Assembly (NCBI GenBank): GCA_903838125.1
Contig: CAILXF010000038.1
Location: 1-42,728, forward strand
DNA from: an uncultured Pseudomonadota bacterium
GTDB taxonomy: Bacteria; Pseudomonadota; Gammaproteobacteria; Burkholderiales; Methylophilaceae
Length of the DNA stretch: 42,728 bases
Direction: 5' to 3'
Part shown: piece after piece, positions 1-8,493 of the stretch
Layout: each line of letters opens with the position of its first letter
How positions within the stretch are numbered: position 1 is the stretch's first letter
Translations under genes and position numbers: made by a program
Notes under the pieces: generated by a model
Databases searched by the model: none
What the model saw: only the letters and a program-made list of their open reading frames with translations
What the model was told of the DNA's origin: nothing

Positions 1-55
1 AAATATTTTTGAATAAAGTACTTTTAAATTAAGTGTGATGGTTTATGCATAGTTC

Positions 56-256
56 TTAAATGACAGAATATGAAGCATTCTGTATTGCAACTCTAACTAC
101 ATAATCTTTTGATATTGTCCGCCCTTCTAGGCTAGCGATACCCCCTTTAAATTCATGTAACCTTAGCATGTATCAAACTTCGCTCAGCGTCAAGCGGCTT
201 AACTGCATATTAGTTTGTAATCAAATTGGTTCATCGCCCATAGCCGTCAGAAGCTA
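56..256 (-). pseudogene. dprA: Relic of the DprA C-terminal winged-helix domain, read in frame through three stops
   Basis: Continuing the dprA frame past its stop TAG (254-256) gives LLTAMGDEPI, stop TGA (221-223), LQTNMQLSRLTLSEV, stop TGA (173-175), YMLRLHEFKGGIASLEGRTI and on to a TAA at 56-58. This resembles the family's winged-helix tail, which typically reads like MGxxPxxxDTL, then a Ser/Thr-rich helix with LTxxxVSxMLLxLELEG, then a hairpin with xIAxLxGGxYxR. No frameshift is needed, so the three nonsense changes look like point mutations in a once full-length gene. The homology is from recalled family pattern, not from an alignment. Positions 1-55 hold nothing recognisable. Confidence 0.7.
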
Positions 257-1204
257 GCTACTCAATTGGTCGCCAGATGGAGTTTCTGAGGAATTTGTGT
301 GCATCAAACCTAAATGCGCTAAATTCAGATCTTCAATAATATCTTGCAGGTTATCCACCAGTTTGGCGCCTTGCTTTATCAATTGATGGCATCCTTTTGA
401 AGTTGGAGAGTGGATGGAGCCTGGAATTACAAATACTTCGCGGCCCTGTTCGGCAGATAGTCGGGCTGTTATTTGCGAGCCACTTTGCAGAGTGGCTTCA
501 ACTACTAAACAGCCTAGGCTTAGACCACTAATCAAACGATTACGTCTTGGAAAGTTTTGTGGTTTTGATGTTTCGCCTAAAGCGAACTCTGAGATTAGCA
601 GTCCATGCTTAGCTATTTGGTGGGCTAAATCAAGGTGCTTAGATGGGTAAACAATATCTAAGCCGGTAGCAACTACTGCAATGGTAGAGCCATTGGCTTG
701 CAGTGCGCCACGATGCGCTGCGCCATCGATACCTAGTGCCAAACCACTTACGATGCAAAGGCCGTAGCTACAAAGGCCCTTGGCAAAAGCTTCCGCATTT
801 TCTTCACCTTGTGTCGTAGCGTTCCGACTGCCAACGATAGCGATGCTAGGCTGGTTTAAAAGCGCCAACTTGCCTTTGGCGTAGAGAATTGGGGGTGGAT
901 CATTTATTTCAAGCAGTGATTTTGGGTAGTGCGAGTCGGCTAAGGTCACTAGAAAATTATTTTCTAGCGACAACCAGCGCATAGATTCTGCTAAAGCCTC
1001 TTCATTTATACCGCGGCTTATCTCAGTTGCAATATTCTCGGCAACTACGGCTTTTAATTGCTGGAAACTTGCCGCATAAATATTACGCGGATTGTCAAAA
1101 ACTTTGAGTAGTTCACAAAAGGTTTGCGCACCTAAGCCATGGATTTTACTTAAGCCAATCCACAAGGTTTTTTCTGCGATATCCTCGCTTTGGTTAATAT
1201 TCAT
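254..1204 (-). CDS. dprA: DNA-processing protein DprA, lacking its C-terminal winged-helix domain
   Basis: DprA loads RecA onto incoming single-stranded DNA during natural transformation. Residues 15-65 look like the N-terminal helical SAM-like domain (WIGLSKIHGLG). Residues 100-290 form the Rossmann-like core, with the conserved stretches SIAIVGSRNATTQG, VSGLALGIDGAAH and the late GxIHSPTSKGCHQLIKQGA segment. The protein stops at 316 residues, about 50 short of the usual betaproteobacterial length, and the missing winged helix is still readable in frame downstream of the stop (separate entry). The start ATG overlaps the stop of the upstream LysM remnant by 3 nt (ATGA). The core is intact, so a working core-only DprA is possible; loss of function is equally possible. 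Confidence 0.9.
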   Translation of the reverse strand: MNINQSEDIAEKTLWIGLSKIHGLGAQTFCELLKVFDNPRNIYAASFQQLKAVVAENIATEISRGINEEALAESMRWLSLENNFLVTLADSHYPKSLLEINDPPPILYAKGKLALLNQPSIAIVGSRNATTQGEENAEAFAKGLCSYGLCIVSGLALGIDGAAHRGALQANGSTIAVVATGLDIVYPSKHLDLAHQIAKHGLLISEFALGETSKPQNFPRRNRLISGLSLGCLVVEATLQSGSQITARLSAEQGREVFVIPGSIHSPTSKGCHQLIKQGAKLVDNLQDIIEDLNLAHLGLMHTNSSETPSGDQLSS

Positions 1205-1428
1205 ATAAGGGAAATTAAATGTGGATTTTTAGTTTGGGTGTGATTGAACACAACCACTTTGCGCCAAGGCCAAGAAGCATTAAGACCATTGACTAATACT
1301 CCCAGCAAGGCGTCGTCTTTGGTCGCCATATAGCGTTCTGGATGCTCATTTTTAAGGCGGACTTCTTCTGCATAAGCGCCAAAGCTTATGCAACAAAACA
1401 TGAGCGGCGCTATAATGTGGTTATACAT
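1201..1428 (-). pseudogene. Remnant of a LysM-domain exported protein
   Basis: The 75-codon frame encodes a signal peptide (MYNHIIAPLMFCCISFGAYA) followed by a degenerate LysM-like stretch: HPERYMATKDDALLGVL, then WPWRKVVVFNHTQTKNPHLI. Betaproteobacterial LysM proteins encoded just before dprA usually read HPxRYVVVKGDTLWxIxxxFLxxPWRWPxxW, then KNPHLIYPGD, and run to several hundred residues. Here the repeat has lost its Gly-Asp-Thr-Leu-Trp core, and the frame ends right after NPHLI at a TGA that overlaps the dprA ATG. This suggests a large deletion of the 3' part. It might be expressed as a short secreted peptide, but a decaying gene is more likely. Confidence 0.6.
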
Positions 1429-1536
1429 ATGTTGATAGCCTTAGTTAAAAATGTGTGCCAAAGCGGTATTATTGAGTGAAATTTATCACGTTATTAATTC
1501 GCTAATCAAATTTTTATAGAAATAAATAGAGTACAT

Positions 1537-2067
1537 ATGGCAATTTTAAATATTCTTAATTATCCAGACCCGCGCCTACATACGGTAGCTAAACCAGTAA
1601 TAGAAGTGGATGCTAAAATTCGTCAATTAATCAACGATATGGCAGAGACTATGTACGATGCGCCAGGCATAGGCTTGGCAGCAACTCAGGTTAATGCACA
1701 TATCCAATTACTCATTATTGACACAAGTGAGACAAAAGATAAATTACAGGTGTTTATTAACCCTAAAATTATTGCTAGTAGTGGTGAGCAAGATTATGAA
1801 GAGGGTTGCTTATCTGTGCCCGGAATCTATGAAAATGTGACAAGGGCGGAGAAAGTGACAGTTGAAGCCCTCAACCATGAAGGTCAAAAATTCACATTGA
1901 AAGCACATGGTTTATTGAGCGTCTGTATCCAACATGAAATAGACCATTTATTGGGAAGAGTCTTTGTGGAGTATTTATCTCCGCTTAAACGCAATCGTAT
2001 TAAAAGTAAAATGCTTAAGCAGCTTCGTGATAATGAACCTACAAAACAACACCACAACAATATTTAA
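1537..2067 (+). CDS. def: Peptide deformylase
   Basis: Removes the formyl group from the N-terminal methionine of new proteins, using a metal ion (usually Fe2+). All three family motifs are visible: GIGLAATQV around residue 45, EGCLSVPG around residue 90 with the metal-binding Cys, and QHEIDHL around residue 134 with two metal-binding His and the catalytic Glu. At 176 residues it has normal length, with a Lys/Asn/His-rich tail. It is followed 9 nt later by fmt, the formylating enzyme, as in most bacteria. The ribosome site before the ATG is weak (AATAGAG). The 108-nt gap upstream (1429-1536), shared with the divergent LysM remnant, should hold its promoter, but no strong -35/-10 pair stands out. 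Confidence 0.97.
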   Translation: MAILNILNYPDPRLHTVAKPVIEVDAKIRQLINDMAETMYDAPGIGLAATQVNAHIQLLIIDTSETKDKLQVFINPKIIASSGEQDYEEGCLSVPGIYENVTRAEKVTVEALNHEGQKFTLKAHGLLSVCIQHEIDHLLGRVFVEYLSPLKRNRIKSKMLKQLRDNEPTKQHHNNI

Positions 2068-2076
2068 GGATCGTAC

Positions 2077-3009
2077 TTGAAAATTATTTTTGCTGGTACG
2101 CCAGAGTTCGCGGTTCCTGCGCTAGCAGCCTTAATTGCTGCTGGACATGAAATTGTAATGGTACTCACGCAACCCGATCGGCCTGCCGGACGTGGTATGA
2201 AGCTAAAAGCCAGTCCAGTTAAATTATTAGCCGAGCAACATCAGATTACAGTGTTTCAGCCAGTAACTTTGAAAGATGATGCAGTGCAAGCGCAAGTTGC
2301 TGCAGTGCATGCTGATGTGATGATTGTAGCCGCCTATGGTCTTATTATTCCCACAGTTATCCTCCATATGCCACGTTTTGGTTGCTACAATATACATGCC
2401 TCTTTATTACCGCGTTGGCGTGGTGCAGCGCCGATTCATCGATCAATATTAGCTGGCGACACCGAAACCGGTGTGACTATTATGGAGGTCGTGCCGGCCT
2501 TGGATGCTGGTGCAATGGTGAGTCGTGGTGTAGTTGCGATTACCAATACTGACACTACACAGATTTTACATGACGCCTTAAGTTTAGTCGGCGCCAAGCT
2601 CATGGTGGAGGCTATAGCCATATTAGAGAAAACTGGGAAACTGTCTGCCACGCCACAGGATGAATCTTTGGTGACTTACGCTCATAAGTTAGAGAAAGCT
2701 GAAGCTGCGATTGACTGGCGTAAGAGTGCCACTGAAATATCACGTCAAGTACGTGCGTTTAATCCCTTTCCAGTCGCGCAAAGCCAGCTCAAGGGAGAGG
2801 TTTGTCGTATTTGGATGGCGGTCGCAGAGTCGGGTCATGGCGAGCCCGGTGAAGTTGTTGCGATTGATTCCGGCATTTTGGTTGGTTGTGGCGATGGTTT
2901 GTTGCGGATTACGGAGCTACAAGCACCGGGAGCTAAGCGTCTAGACGCGGAAGTCTTTGTGCAAAGCCGAAATTTGGCTATAGGCGATATATTTACTGCC
3001 GCTTGCTAA
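2077..3009 (+). CDS. fmt: Methionyl-tRNA formyltransferase
   Basis: Transfers a formyl group from 10-formyltetrahydrofolate to Met-tRNA(fMet) for translation initiation. The N-terminal catalytic domain starts with KIIFAGTPEFAVPAL and contains the folate-enzyme signature around LLPRWRGAAPIHRSILAGDTETG (residues 110-132), with catalytic Asn, His and Asp in the expected surroundings (CYNIHASLLP, TGVTIMEV). The C-terminal OB-like domain covers about 205-305. The start is a TTG supported by AAGGA at 2066-2070, seven bases ahead; no ATG fits the family N-terminus. At 310 residues the length is typical. It forms an operon with def just upstream. Confidence 0.97.
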   Translation: MKIIFAGTPEFAVPALAALIAAGHEIVMVLTQPDRPAGRGMKLKASPVKLLAEQHQITVFQPVTLKDDAVQAQVAAVHADVMIVAAYGLIIPTVILHMPRFGCYNIHASLLPRWRGAAPIHRSILAGDTETGVTIMEVVPALDAGAMVSRGVVAITNTDTTQILHDALSLVGAKLMVEAIAILEKTGKLSATPQDESLVTYAHKLEKAEAAIDWRKSATEISRQVRAFNPFPVAQSQLKGEVCRIWMAVAESGHGEPGEVVAIDSGILVGCGDGLLRITELQAPGAKRLDAEVFVQSRNLAIGDIFTAAC

Positions 3010-3092
3010 CTCAGCATAAAAAACCAAGCGATCAACTTATCAAGTAAAATCAACACCTAACCAATAGGTATTAATTTTTAAGAAAGTTCTCT

Positions 3093-4397
3093 TTGTATAT
3101 ATCCCAACAAATCGCCGCCAACGCCGTTAATCAAGTCTTGTCTGGACGCAACTTAACCTTAGCGTTACCCACTGCTCTTGCCGCATTTCCTGATGCCACA
3201 CCACAGCAACGTGGTGCCGCTCAAGATCTAAGTTATGGCACATTGCGCTTTTATGGTGAAATTGAAGCTTACTTAACGCAGCTTTTAGAAAAACAGCTCA
3301 CCGATGATCGCATACATGCTTTGCTGTTGGTGGCAGTTTTTCAACTGCTGCATGATAAAGCAGATGCGTTTACCGTTGTGAATCAAGCGGTTCACGCGGT
3401 AAGTGAGCTAAAAAGACCGGCAGCCAAGAGTTGGGCCAAGGGTTTGGTTAATGCGATTTTACGTAATTTTCTACGCCAAAAAGAACAGTTGGCTGGCGCG
3501 TTAAAAACTAGCGAAGTCGCAACTTACTCTTATCCGCAGTGGTGGATTAACAAACTCAAAATTCAGTATCCGCAGCATTGGCAAGGTATATTAGAAACTG
3601 GCAATCAGCATCCGCCGATGACCTTACGGGTTAATACAAAAAAAATTAGCATTCACGATTACACGCAGTTATTAACGCGGCAAGACATAGAGTCTAGTGC
3701 TATTGGCCCTCAGGCTGTGACCTTAAGTCGCCCACAACCAGTGGAAAAAATTCCTGGTTTTACTGATGGTATTGTTTCTGTACAAGACTATGGTGCGCAA
3801 CTTGCGGCACACTTATTAGATTTAGAGGGCAATTTGCGCGTGCTGGATGCTTGTTGCGCTCCTGGCGGGAAAACTGGACATATACTAGAGTTAGCCAATG
3901 TGGACATGACTTCACTTGATAGCGATGAGGCTCGCCTGCAACGGGTGCAAAGTAATCTAGATCGCCTGCAATTAAGGTCTAATTTACTCGTGGGCGATGC
4001 AGCCTCTGCTAGTTGGTGGGATGGTGTGGCTTTTGATAGAATTTTGGCTGACGTACCATGTACGGCGTCCGGCATCGTACGCCGCCATGTTGATATTAAA
4101 TGGTTACGTCGAGAGGCTGATATTCCTTCTTTTGCTGCGCAACAAGCGAAAATTCTGCCGAGTTTATGGCAGATGTTAGCAAAGGGTGGTAAATTGCTTT
4201 ATGTAACCTGTTCAATTTTTAATGAAGAAAATCAGGGGCAGGTGGACAAGTTCTTGCTAAATAATGCGGATGCCATGCAAATACCTTTTGAGCTTCCAAT
4301 TGGCCATGCCCAAAGTAGTATTACGAATATCAATGGACAGCTTATTCCTTCAACAGCTCATGACGGCTTTTTTTATGCATTGCTACAAAAAAACTAA
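3093..4397 (+). CDS. rsmB: 16S rRNA (cytosine(967)-C5)-methyltransferase RsmB
   Basis: Methylates C967 of 16S rRNA using S-adenosylmethionine. Residues 1-130 form the NusB-like RNA-binding domain (RGAAQDLSYGTLRFYG, then AVHAVSELKRPAAKSWAKGLVNAILR). The methyltransferase domain follows, with the SAM loop DACCAPGGKTGH near residue 252, and both cysteines of the RNA m5C family: Cys323 in DVPCTASG and Cys373 in VTCS. Its 434 residues match the family. The start is a TTG. The 83-nt gap after fmt has only a weak 5-bp hairpin and no clear terminator. The next gene begins inside its last codons. Confidence 0.95.
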   Translation: MYISQQIAANAVNQVLSGRNLTLALPTALAAFPDATPQQRGAAQDLSYGTLRFYGEIEAYLTQLLEKQLTDDRIHALLLVAVFQLLHDKADAFTVVNQAVHAVSELKRPAAKSWAKGLVNAILRNFLRQKEQLAGALKTSEVATYSYPQWWINKLKIQYPQHWQGILETGNQHPPMTLRVNTKKISIHDYTQLLTRQDIESSAIGPQAVTLSRPQPVEKIPGFTDGIVSVQDYGAQLAAHLLDLEGNLRVLDACCAPGGKTGHILELANVDMTSLDSDEARLQRVQSNLDRLQLRSNLLVGDAASASWWDGVAFDRILADVPCTASGIVRRHVDIKWLRREADIPSFAAQQAKILPSLWQMLAKGGKLLYVTCSIFNEENQGQVDKFLLNNADAMQIPFELPIGHAQSSITNINGQLIPSTAHDGFFYALLQKN

Positions 4398-4956
4398 ACA
4401 ACTGATGTGCATTTGCCTGTTGGCCTTCTTAGCCACTAGCGCCAACGCCGCCAGTAGTAGTTTAAATATAAGAAGCGCAGATCTAGTCGCGCTAGAGGAC
4501 GACTACGTACTCAATGCTGATATAGATGTGAAGTTTACGGATGAAGTGGAACAGGCGGTTAATAAAGGTTTCGAGCTTAATTTTTTAATTGAATTTCAAT
4601 TAATGACGCCGCGCAAATATTGGTTTGATGATGAAATAAAAACAGTTTCACAAAGAATTGTTTTGGGCTACCACGCACTATCCCGTCAGTATTTAGTGAT
4701 TCGAGGCGATCAGCAAAAAACCTTTGCCACGCTAGCGGAAGCGCAACAGGATTTGGCTACGGTGCGAGATTTAAAAGTGATACAAAAATCCGAGCTGGAT
4801 AAAGGGCTGATATATCGCGCCGTTTTATTGATGCGCTTGGACCACAAGAAGCTGCCAAAATCATTACAGGTAGATGCCCTAGGGAGCAATGATTGGAAAA
4901 TGAGCTCGCAACGCTTTGAATGGTCACCAAGCTTACTAAAATTAGAATCTAAATAA
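4375..4956 (+). CDS. DUF4390 exported protein of unknown function
   Basis: A 193-residue protein whose start (ATG at 4375) lies inside the end of rsmB, giving a 23-nt overlap. This start places a proper signal peptide first: positively charged KKTK, a hydrophobic core (LMCICLLAFLATSA) and an Ala-x-Ala cleavage site (ANA). A longer upstream reading within rsmB would spoil it. The mature part has the DUF4390 pattern, with a duplex of strands (SADLVALEDDYVLNADIDVKF), the segment FLIEFQLMTPRKYWFDDE and LGYHALSRQYLVIRG. The gene sits in the usual betaproteobacterial place before ntrY, and its TAA overlaps the ntrY ATG by one base. The function is unknown; location suggests it could tune or sense for the kinase in the periplasm. 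Confidence 0.85.
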   Translation: MHCYKKTKQLMCICLLAFLATSANAASSSLNIRSADLVALEDDYVLNADIDVKFTDEVEQAVNKGFELNFLIEFQLMTPRKYWFDDEIKTVSQRIVLGYHALSRQYLVIRGDQQKTFATLAEAQQDLATVRDLKVIQKSELDKGLIYRAVLLMRLDHKKLPKSLQVDALGSNDWKMSSQRFEWSPSLLKLESK

Positions 4957-7124
4957 TGAGATACATCGTATTTGTTAGCACGGCTTTAGGTGCGTTCTTA
5001 CTTTATCTACTCTCAAATTCCAGCGCCAATACTGCGGCATCTGGCGAATACTATACTTTGCTAGTCACGCTCAATATAGTCTTAGCAGTTTTTCTTGTGC
5101 TATTGATTGCGCTTCAACTATTCGGCATCTATAAAAAAATCCGTCAGCGCGTGATGGGTAGTCGCTTCACCATGCGACTACTGACTACCTTTGCGCTTAT
5201 GGCAATTATTCCTGGCTTAATCGTTTATCTAGTATCGGTAAATTTTTTAACGCGCTCAATTGAATCTTGGTTTAACGTTAAGGTTGAAGCTGCGTTAGAG
5301 GGTGGGCTTAATTTAGGCCGCACGGCTTTGGATGTCATGTTGGCGGATGTGAAAGAAAAAGGCGAAAGCATGGCGACAAGCCTTGCATTTCAGCCAACCA
5401 ACACTCACTTCTCTATGCTCAATGATTTGCGTGAAAAAAGTGGCATACAGGACGCTACTTTACTCACGTTGCAAGGAAGAATTTTGGCGGTATCGAGTAG
5501 TGACTCTAGTAGTTTTTTGCCAGAACTGCCAAGTGTGACTCAACTTAGACAAGCGCGGCAGCATATTGTTGGCAGTATTGAACCGCTAGGTAAAAAAGGT
5601 CTGTATTTAAGGGTATTAGTGCCAGTGGCGGTGCAAGACCTCGCTGGAGAAACAACAATTTTGCAGTTGTTGCAACCTGTGCCCAAGACGCTTGCCGCTA
5701 CTGCAGAAGCAGTGCAGGATGTGTATCAGGATTATCAAAAGCTTTCCTATAGTAGGGCTTCATTACGTGAGGTCTTTGCACTAACCTTAACCTTGGTGAT
5801 GATGCTAGCAATGCTTAGTGCGGTTGCGATTGCATTTGTACTGAGTCGTCGACTATCTGCGCCGCTCACTGTGCTGGCTGAAGGCACCAAAGCGATCGCT
5901 AGTGGAGACTACAGCATAGTCCTACCTGAACATGGTAAAGATGAGCTAGGGGTGTTGGTTGCCTCGTTTAACAGTATGACGCGTCAATTAAGCGATGCGA
6001 CCAAAGCCGCAGACAGTAATCGCGATCGAGTTGAGGCTGCACGAGGTTATTTAGAAACCATACTCGCGCATTTGTCTTCTGGTGTAATGGCACTCAATGA
6101 GCATGGAGAGTTACGCACTTTTAATCAAGCGGCTGCCAATATTCTAGGTGTAGAGTTGGAACGTTACGTTGGATTTAGCTTAGCAAAAATCATGACCAAG
6201 CAGCCACAGCTTTCAGAGTTCTTGCAGGCGATTAACTTGCATAGTCAGCAGGATATAGAAAATAGGAATAGCCAAAAAGATGAGGCGCAAACGCAAATTG
6301 AATTAGTGAATGCGCAAGGTAAGCAAATTTTAACCTTACGTGGGACGCGGTTGCCAGATGGAGGGTATGTAGCGGTGTTTGATGATGCTACTACCATGGT
6401 ACAGGCGCAACGTGATGCGGCTTGGGGCGAAGTGGCTAGGCGATTGGCACATGAAATAAAAAATCCATTGACCCCGATTCAATTATCTGCAGAACGTATT
6501 GCACACAAATTTCTGGGCAAGTTAGAAGCGTCCGATGCGGAAATGTTAAAACGCTCCACCGAAACTATCGTCAATCAAGTGGATGCGATGAAGCGGATGG
6601 TCAATGAATTTAGTGAGTATGCACGCTCTCCCGCACCGAAATTAGAGCACTTAGACTTAAATGCATTAATTCATGAGGTAATTTCTCTTTATGAATTGCC
6701 TGGCATTCAGATAGAACTTTCTTTAGCCAAGAAAGCTGGCAGCATCGAGGGTGATAGCACCATGCTAAGACAGGTGATTCATAATTTATTGCAAAATGCG
6801 CAAGACGCCCTTGCACAGCATGCACAACCCATCATTTCAGTGAAGACAGAAGTGATGAGTGACATGCTTGTGTTATCGGTAAAAGATAATGGCAGTGGGT
6901 TCCCAGCTGAGATGATGTCGCATATTTTTGAGCCATATATCACCACCAAACCTCATGGTACTGGGCTTGGTTTGGCCATCGTTAAGAAAATTATTGATGA
7001 ACATAAGGGTAGCATCAAGATTGAAAATCTATCCAAATTGACTTCAGACCAAAATTACCAAGCAAATGCAAGCGGCGCTATTGTGACCATTAGCATTCCA
7101 CTCTTGACTGAAAAAGTAACTTAA
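4956..7124 (+). CDS. ntrY: Sensor histidine kinase, NtrY family
   Basis: Inner-membrane histidine kinase that should phosphorylate the neighbouring response regulator. N-terminal hydrophobic segments are at about residues 5-22, 37-60 and 76-98, with a further one near 272-297 after an extracytoplasmic region. A HAMP linker (SRRLSAPLTVLAEGTKAIASG) follows at about 297-345, then a PAS domain (about 365-475), and a dimerisation domain with phospho-acceptor His499 in RRLAHEIKNPLTPIQLS. The ATPase domain has N box QVIHNLLQNAQDAL, G1 DNGSGFP and G2 GTGLGLAIV. At 722 residues it has the usual NtrY length. Translation is coupled to the DUF4390 gene, and ntrX follows 37 nt later. The stimulus is not evident. 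Confidence 0.93.
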   Translation: MRYIVFVSTALGAFLLYLLSNSSANTAASGEYYTLLVTLNIVLAVFLVLLIALQLFGIYKKIRQRVMGSRFTMRLLTTFALMAIIPGLIVYLVSVNFLTRSIESWFNVKVEAALEGGLNLGRTALDVMLADVKEKGESMATSLAFQPTNTHFSMLNDLREKSGIQDATLLTLQGRILAVSSSDSSSFLPELPSVTQLRQARQHIVGSIEPLGKKGLYLRVLVPVAVQDLAGETTILQLLQPVPKTLAATAEAVQDVYQDYQKLSYSRASLREVFALTLTLVMMLAMLSAVAIAFVLSRRLSAPLTVLAEGTKAIASGDYSIVLPEHGKDELGVLVASFNSMTRQLSDATKAADSNRDRVEAARGYLETILAHLSSGVMALNEHGELRTFNQAAANILGVELERYVGFSLAKIMTKQPQLSEFLQAINLHSQQDIENRNSQKDEAQTQIELVNAQGKQILTLRGTRLPDGGYVAVFDDATTMVQAQRDAAWGEVARRLAHEIKNPLTPIQLSAERIAHKFLGKLEASDAEMLKRSTETIVNQVDAMKRMVNEFSEYARSPAPKLEHLDLNALIHEVISLYELPGIQIELSLAKKAGSIEGDSTMLRQVIHNLLQNAQDALAQHAQPIISVKTEVMSDMLVLSVKDNGSGFPAEMMSHIFEPYITTKPHGTGLGLAIVKKIIDEHKGSIKIENLSKLTSDQNYQANASGAIVTISIPLLTEKVT

Positions 7125-7161
7125 CCAACATTGACTGTATAAACATTAAAAGATAAAACAC

Positions 7162-8475
7162 ATGGCATCAAAACGTATATTAGTAGTTGATGATGAAATA
7201 GGCATACGCGAACTATTGCGCGATATATTGCAAGACGAAGGCTATCACGTAGAGTTGGCTGAAAATGCAGCTGCAGCGCGCGCGGCACGCCTACATGAGC
7301 GGCCAGATATTGTGCTGTTGGATATATGGATGCCCGATTGTGATGGCATAACGCTACTAAAAGAGTGGGGTAGCGGTGGCCTGCTTACTATGCCGGTGGT
7401 CATGATGTCTGGCCATGGCACGATAGATACGGCTGTGGAGGCTACGCGTATAGGGGCTTTTGACTTCTTGGAAAAGCCAATTGCACTACAGAAGTTGTTA
7501 AAGACGGTCGGTGAAGCTTTAAAACATGGAGAGCAGTTACCAAAATCAGAGATGAATTTGGCGAGCTTAGGTAAAAGCCCGATAGTAATGGCTTTGAAGG
7601 ATCGTTTAGATAAGATTGCAGCAAGTTCAAGCCTTAATCCAAGTCCAGTTTTGTTAATTGGCCCTAAGGGTAGCGGTGCAGAGTTGTGTGCTCGCTTTTT
7701 GCAAACCCCAAATACCCCTTGGTTGCAACTCACTGAACTCAATCGATTAGCCTCTGCGCCTTTGGAGATTTTAGAAGCAATACGTGATGGCTTGCTCTAC
7801 ATTACAGAGCTGACAGAACTGAATAAAACTGAGCAAAAAGGGTTGCTATTGCTTATTGCAAAAGCGGAAAAATACAACGTGCGCGTAGTTTGTGGCACCA
7901 GTGAGAATTTACCAAAACTGCAAGTAGATGGTTTATTTGATCACAATTTATTGCAAGCGTTATCAGCAGTATCGCTACGCATACCTGCGCTTGATGAGCA
8001 TAAAGAAGATATTCCTGATTTGGTAGTTGCCATTGCTAACTTACAGTTTGAACTTGCTGATATGGAGTACCGGGAGTTTGATATTGCAGCTTTAAACAGT
8101 CTACGTAATGCTGATTGGCCAGGTGATTTAGCCCAGCTTGATGCGGTGGTTCGTAACCTGATACAAACCAGTTTAGGTAAGAAGATTAGCCTGGAAGATG
8201 TGAAGCGTGTCGTGCATCAATTTGATGATGCTAAGCCATGGTCAGCGAGTAGTGATGAGCGACGGAGTGCAACGCCTAAATCTGGAGTTGGTATTTCCGG
8301 CCTGAGTTTAGATCAACCTTTACGCGAAGCTCGTGATGAATTTGAGCGCTTTTACTTTGAATATCATATGCAAGCAGCGATGCATAACATGAGCAAACTA
8401 GCTGAAATTGCAGGCCTTGAGCGCACACATTTATATCGTAAACTCAAGCAGCTCGGTATTAAAATAAAAGGGTAA
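7162..8475 (+). CDS. ntrX: NtrX-like response regulator with a degenerate sigma-54 ATPase domain
   Basis: Partner of the upstream kinase. The receiver domain is intact: Asp10-Asp11, phospho-acceptor Asp54 (VLLDIWMPDCDG) and Lys105 (FLEKPIA). A C-terminal Fis-type helix-turn-helix is present (about 390-435, NMSKLAEIAGLERTHLYRKLKQLG). The middle domain is not a normal sigma-54 activator: the Walker A region at 167-174 reads GPKGSGAE, so the Lys and Ser/Thr of GxxGxGKE are gone. The segment that should carry GAFTGA is missing between residues 180 and 205, and the Walker B region is GLLYITEL rather than GTLFLDE. It keeps a WPGDLAQL echo of the family's WPGNVREL. It most likely binds DNA and acts with ordinary sigma factors rather than sigma-54. 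Confidence 0.88.
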   Translation: MASKRILVVDDEIGIRELLRDILQDEGYHVELAENAAAARAARLHERPDIVLLDIWMPDCDGITLLKEWGSGGLLTMPVVMMSGHGTIDTAVEATRIGAFDFLEKPIALQKLLKTVGEALKHGEQLPKSEMNLASLGKSPIVMALKDRLDKIAASSSLNPSPVLLIGPKGSGAELCARFLQTPNTPWLQLTELNRLASAPLEILEAIRDGLLYITELTELNKTEQKGLLLLIAKAEKYNVRVVCGTSENLPKLQVDGLFDHNLLQALSAVSLRIPALDEHKEDIPDLVVAIANLQFELADMEYREFDIAALNSLRNADWPGDLAQLDAVVRNLIQTSLGKKISLEDVKRVVHQFDDAKPWSASSDERRSATPKSGVGISGLSLDQPLREARDEFERFYFEYHMQAAMHNMSKLAEIAGLERTHLYRKLKQLGIKIKG

Positions 8476-8493
8476 GAATAGCCATACCAAAGC

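Noticed and set aside
63-83. Inverted repeat ACAGAAT-N7-ATTCTGT as a dprA terminator
   Set aside because: No T-run on either side, and it lies within the decayed DprA tail, so it may be chance.
173-256. Possible stop-codon readthrough or selenocysteine decoding to make full-length DprA
   Set aside because: Three stops of two kinds would have to be read. TGA ends soxY and other genes normally, and no selenocysteine-type hairpin was seen by eye.
3055-3069. Hairpin ACCTA-N5-TAGGT as terminator between fmt and rsmB
   Set aside because: Only a 5-bp AT-rich stem, with interrupted T residues after it; too weak.
7245-7742. Minus-strand frame of 165 codons
   Set aside because: Antisense to the ntrX receiver and linker; no recognisable motif or ribosome site.
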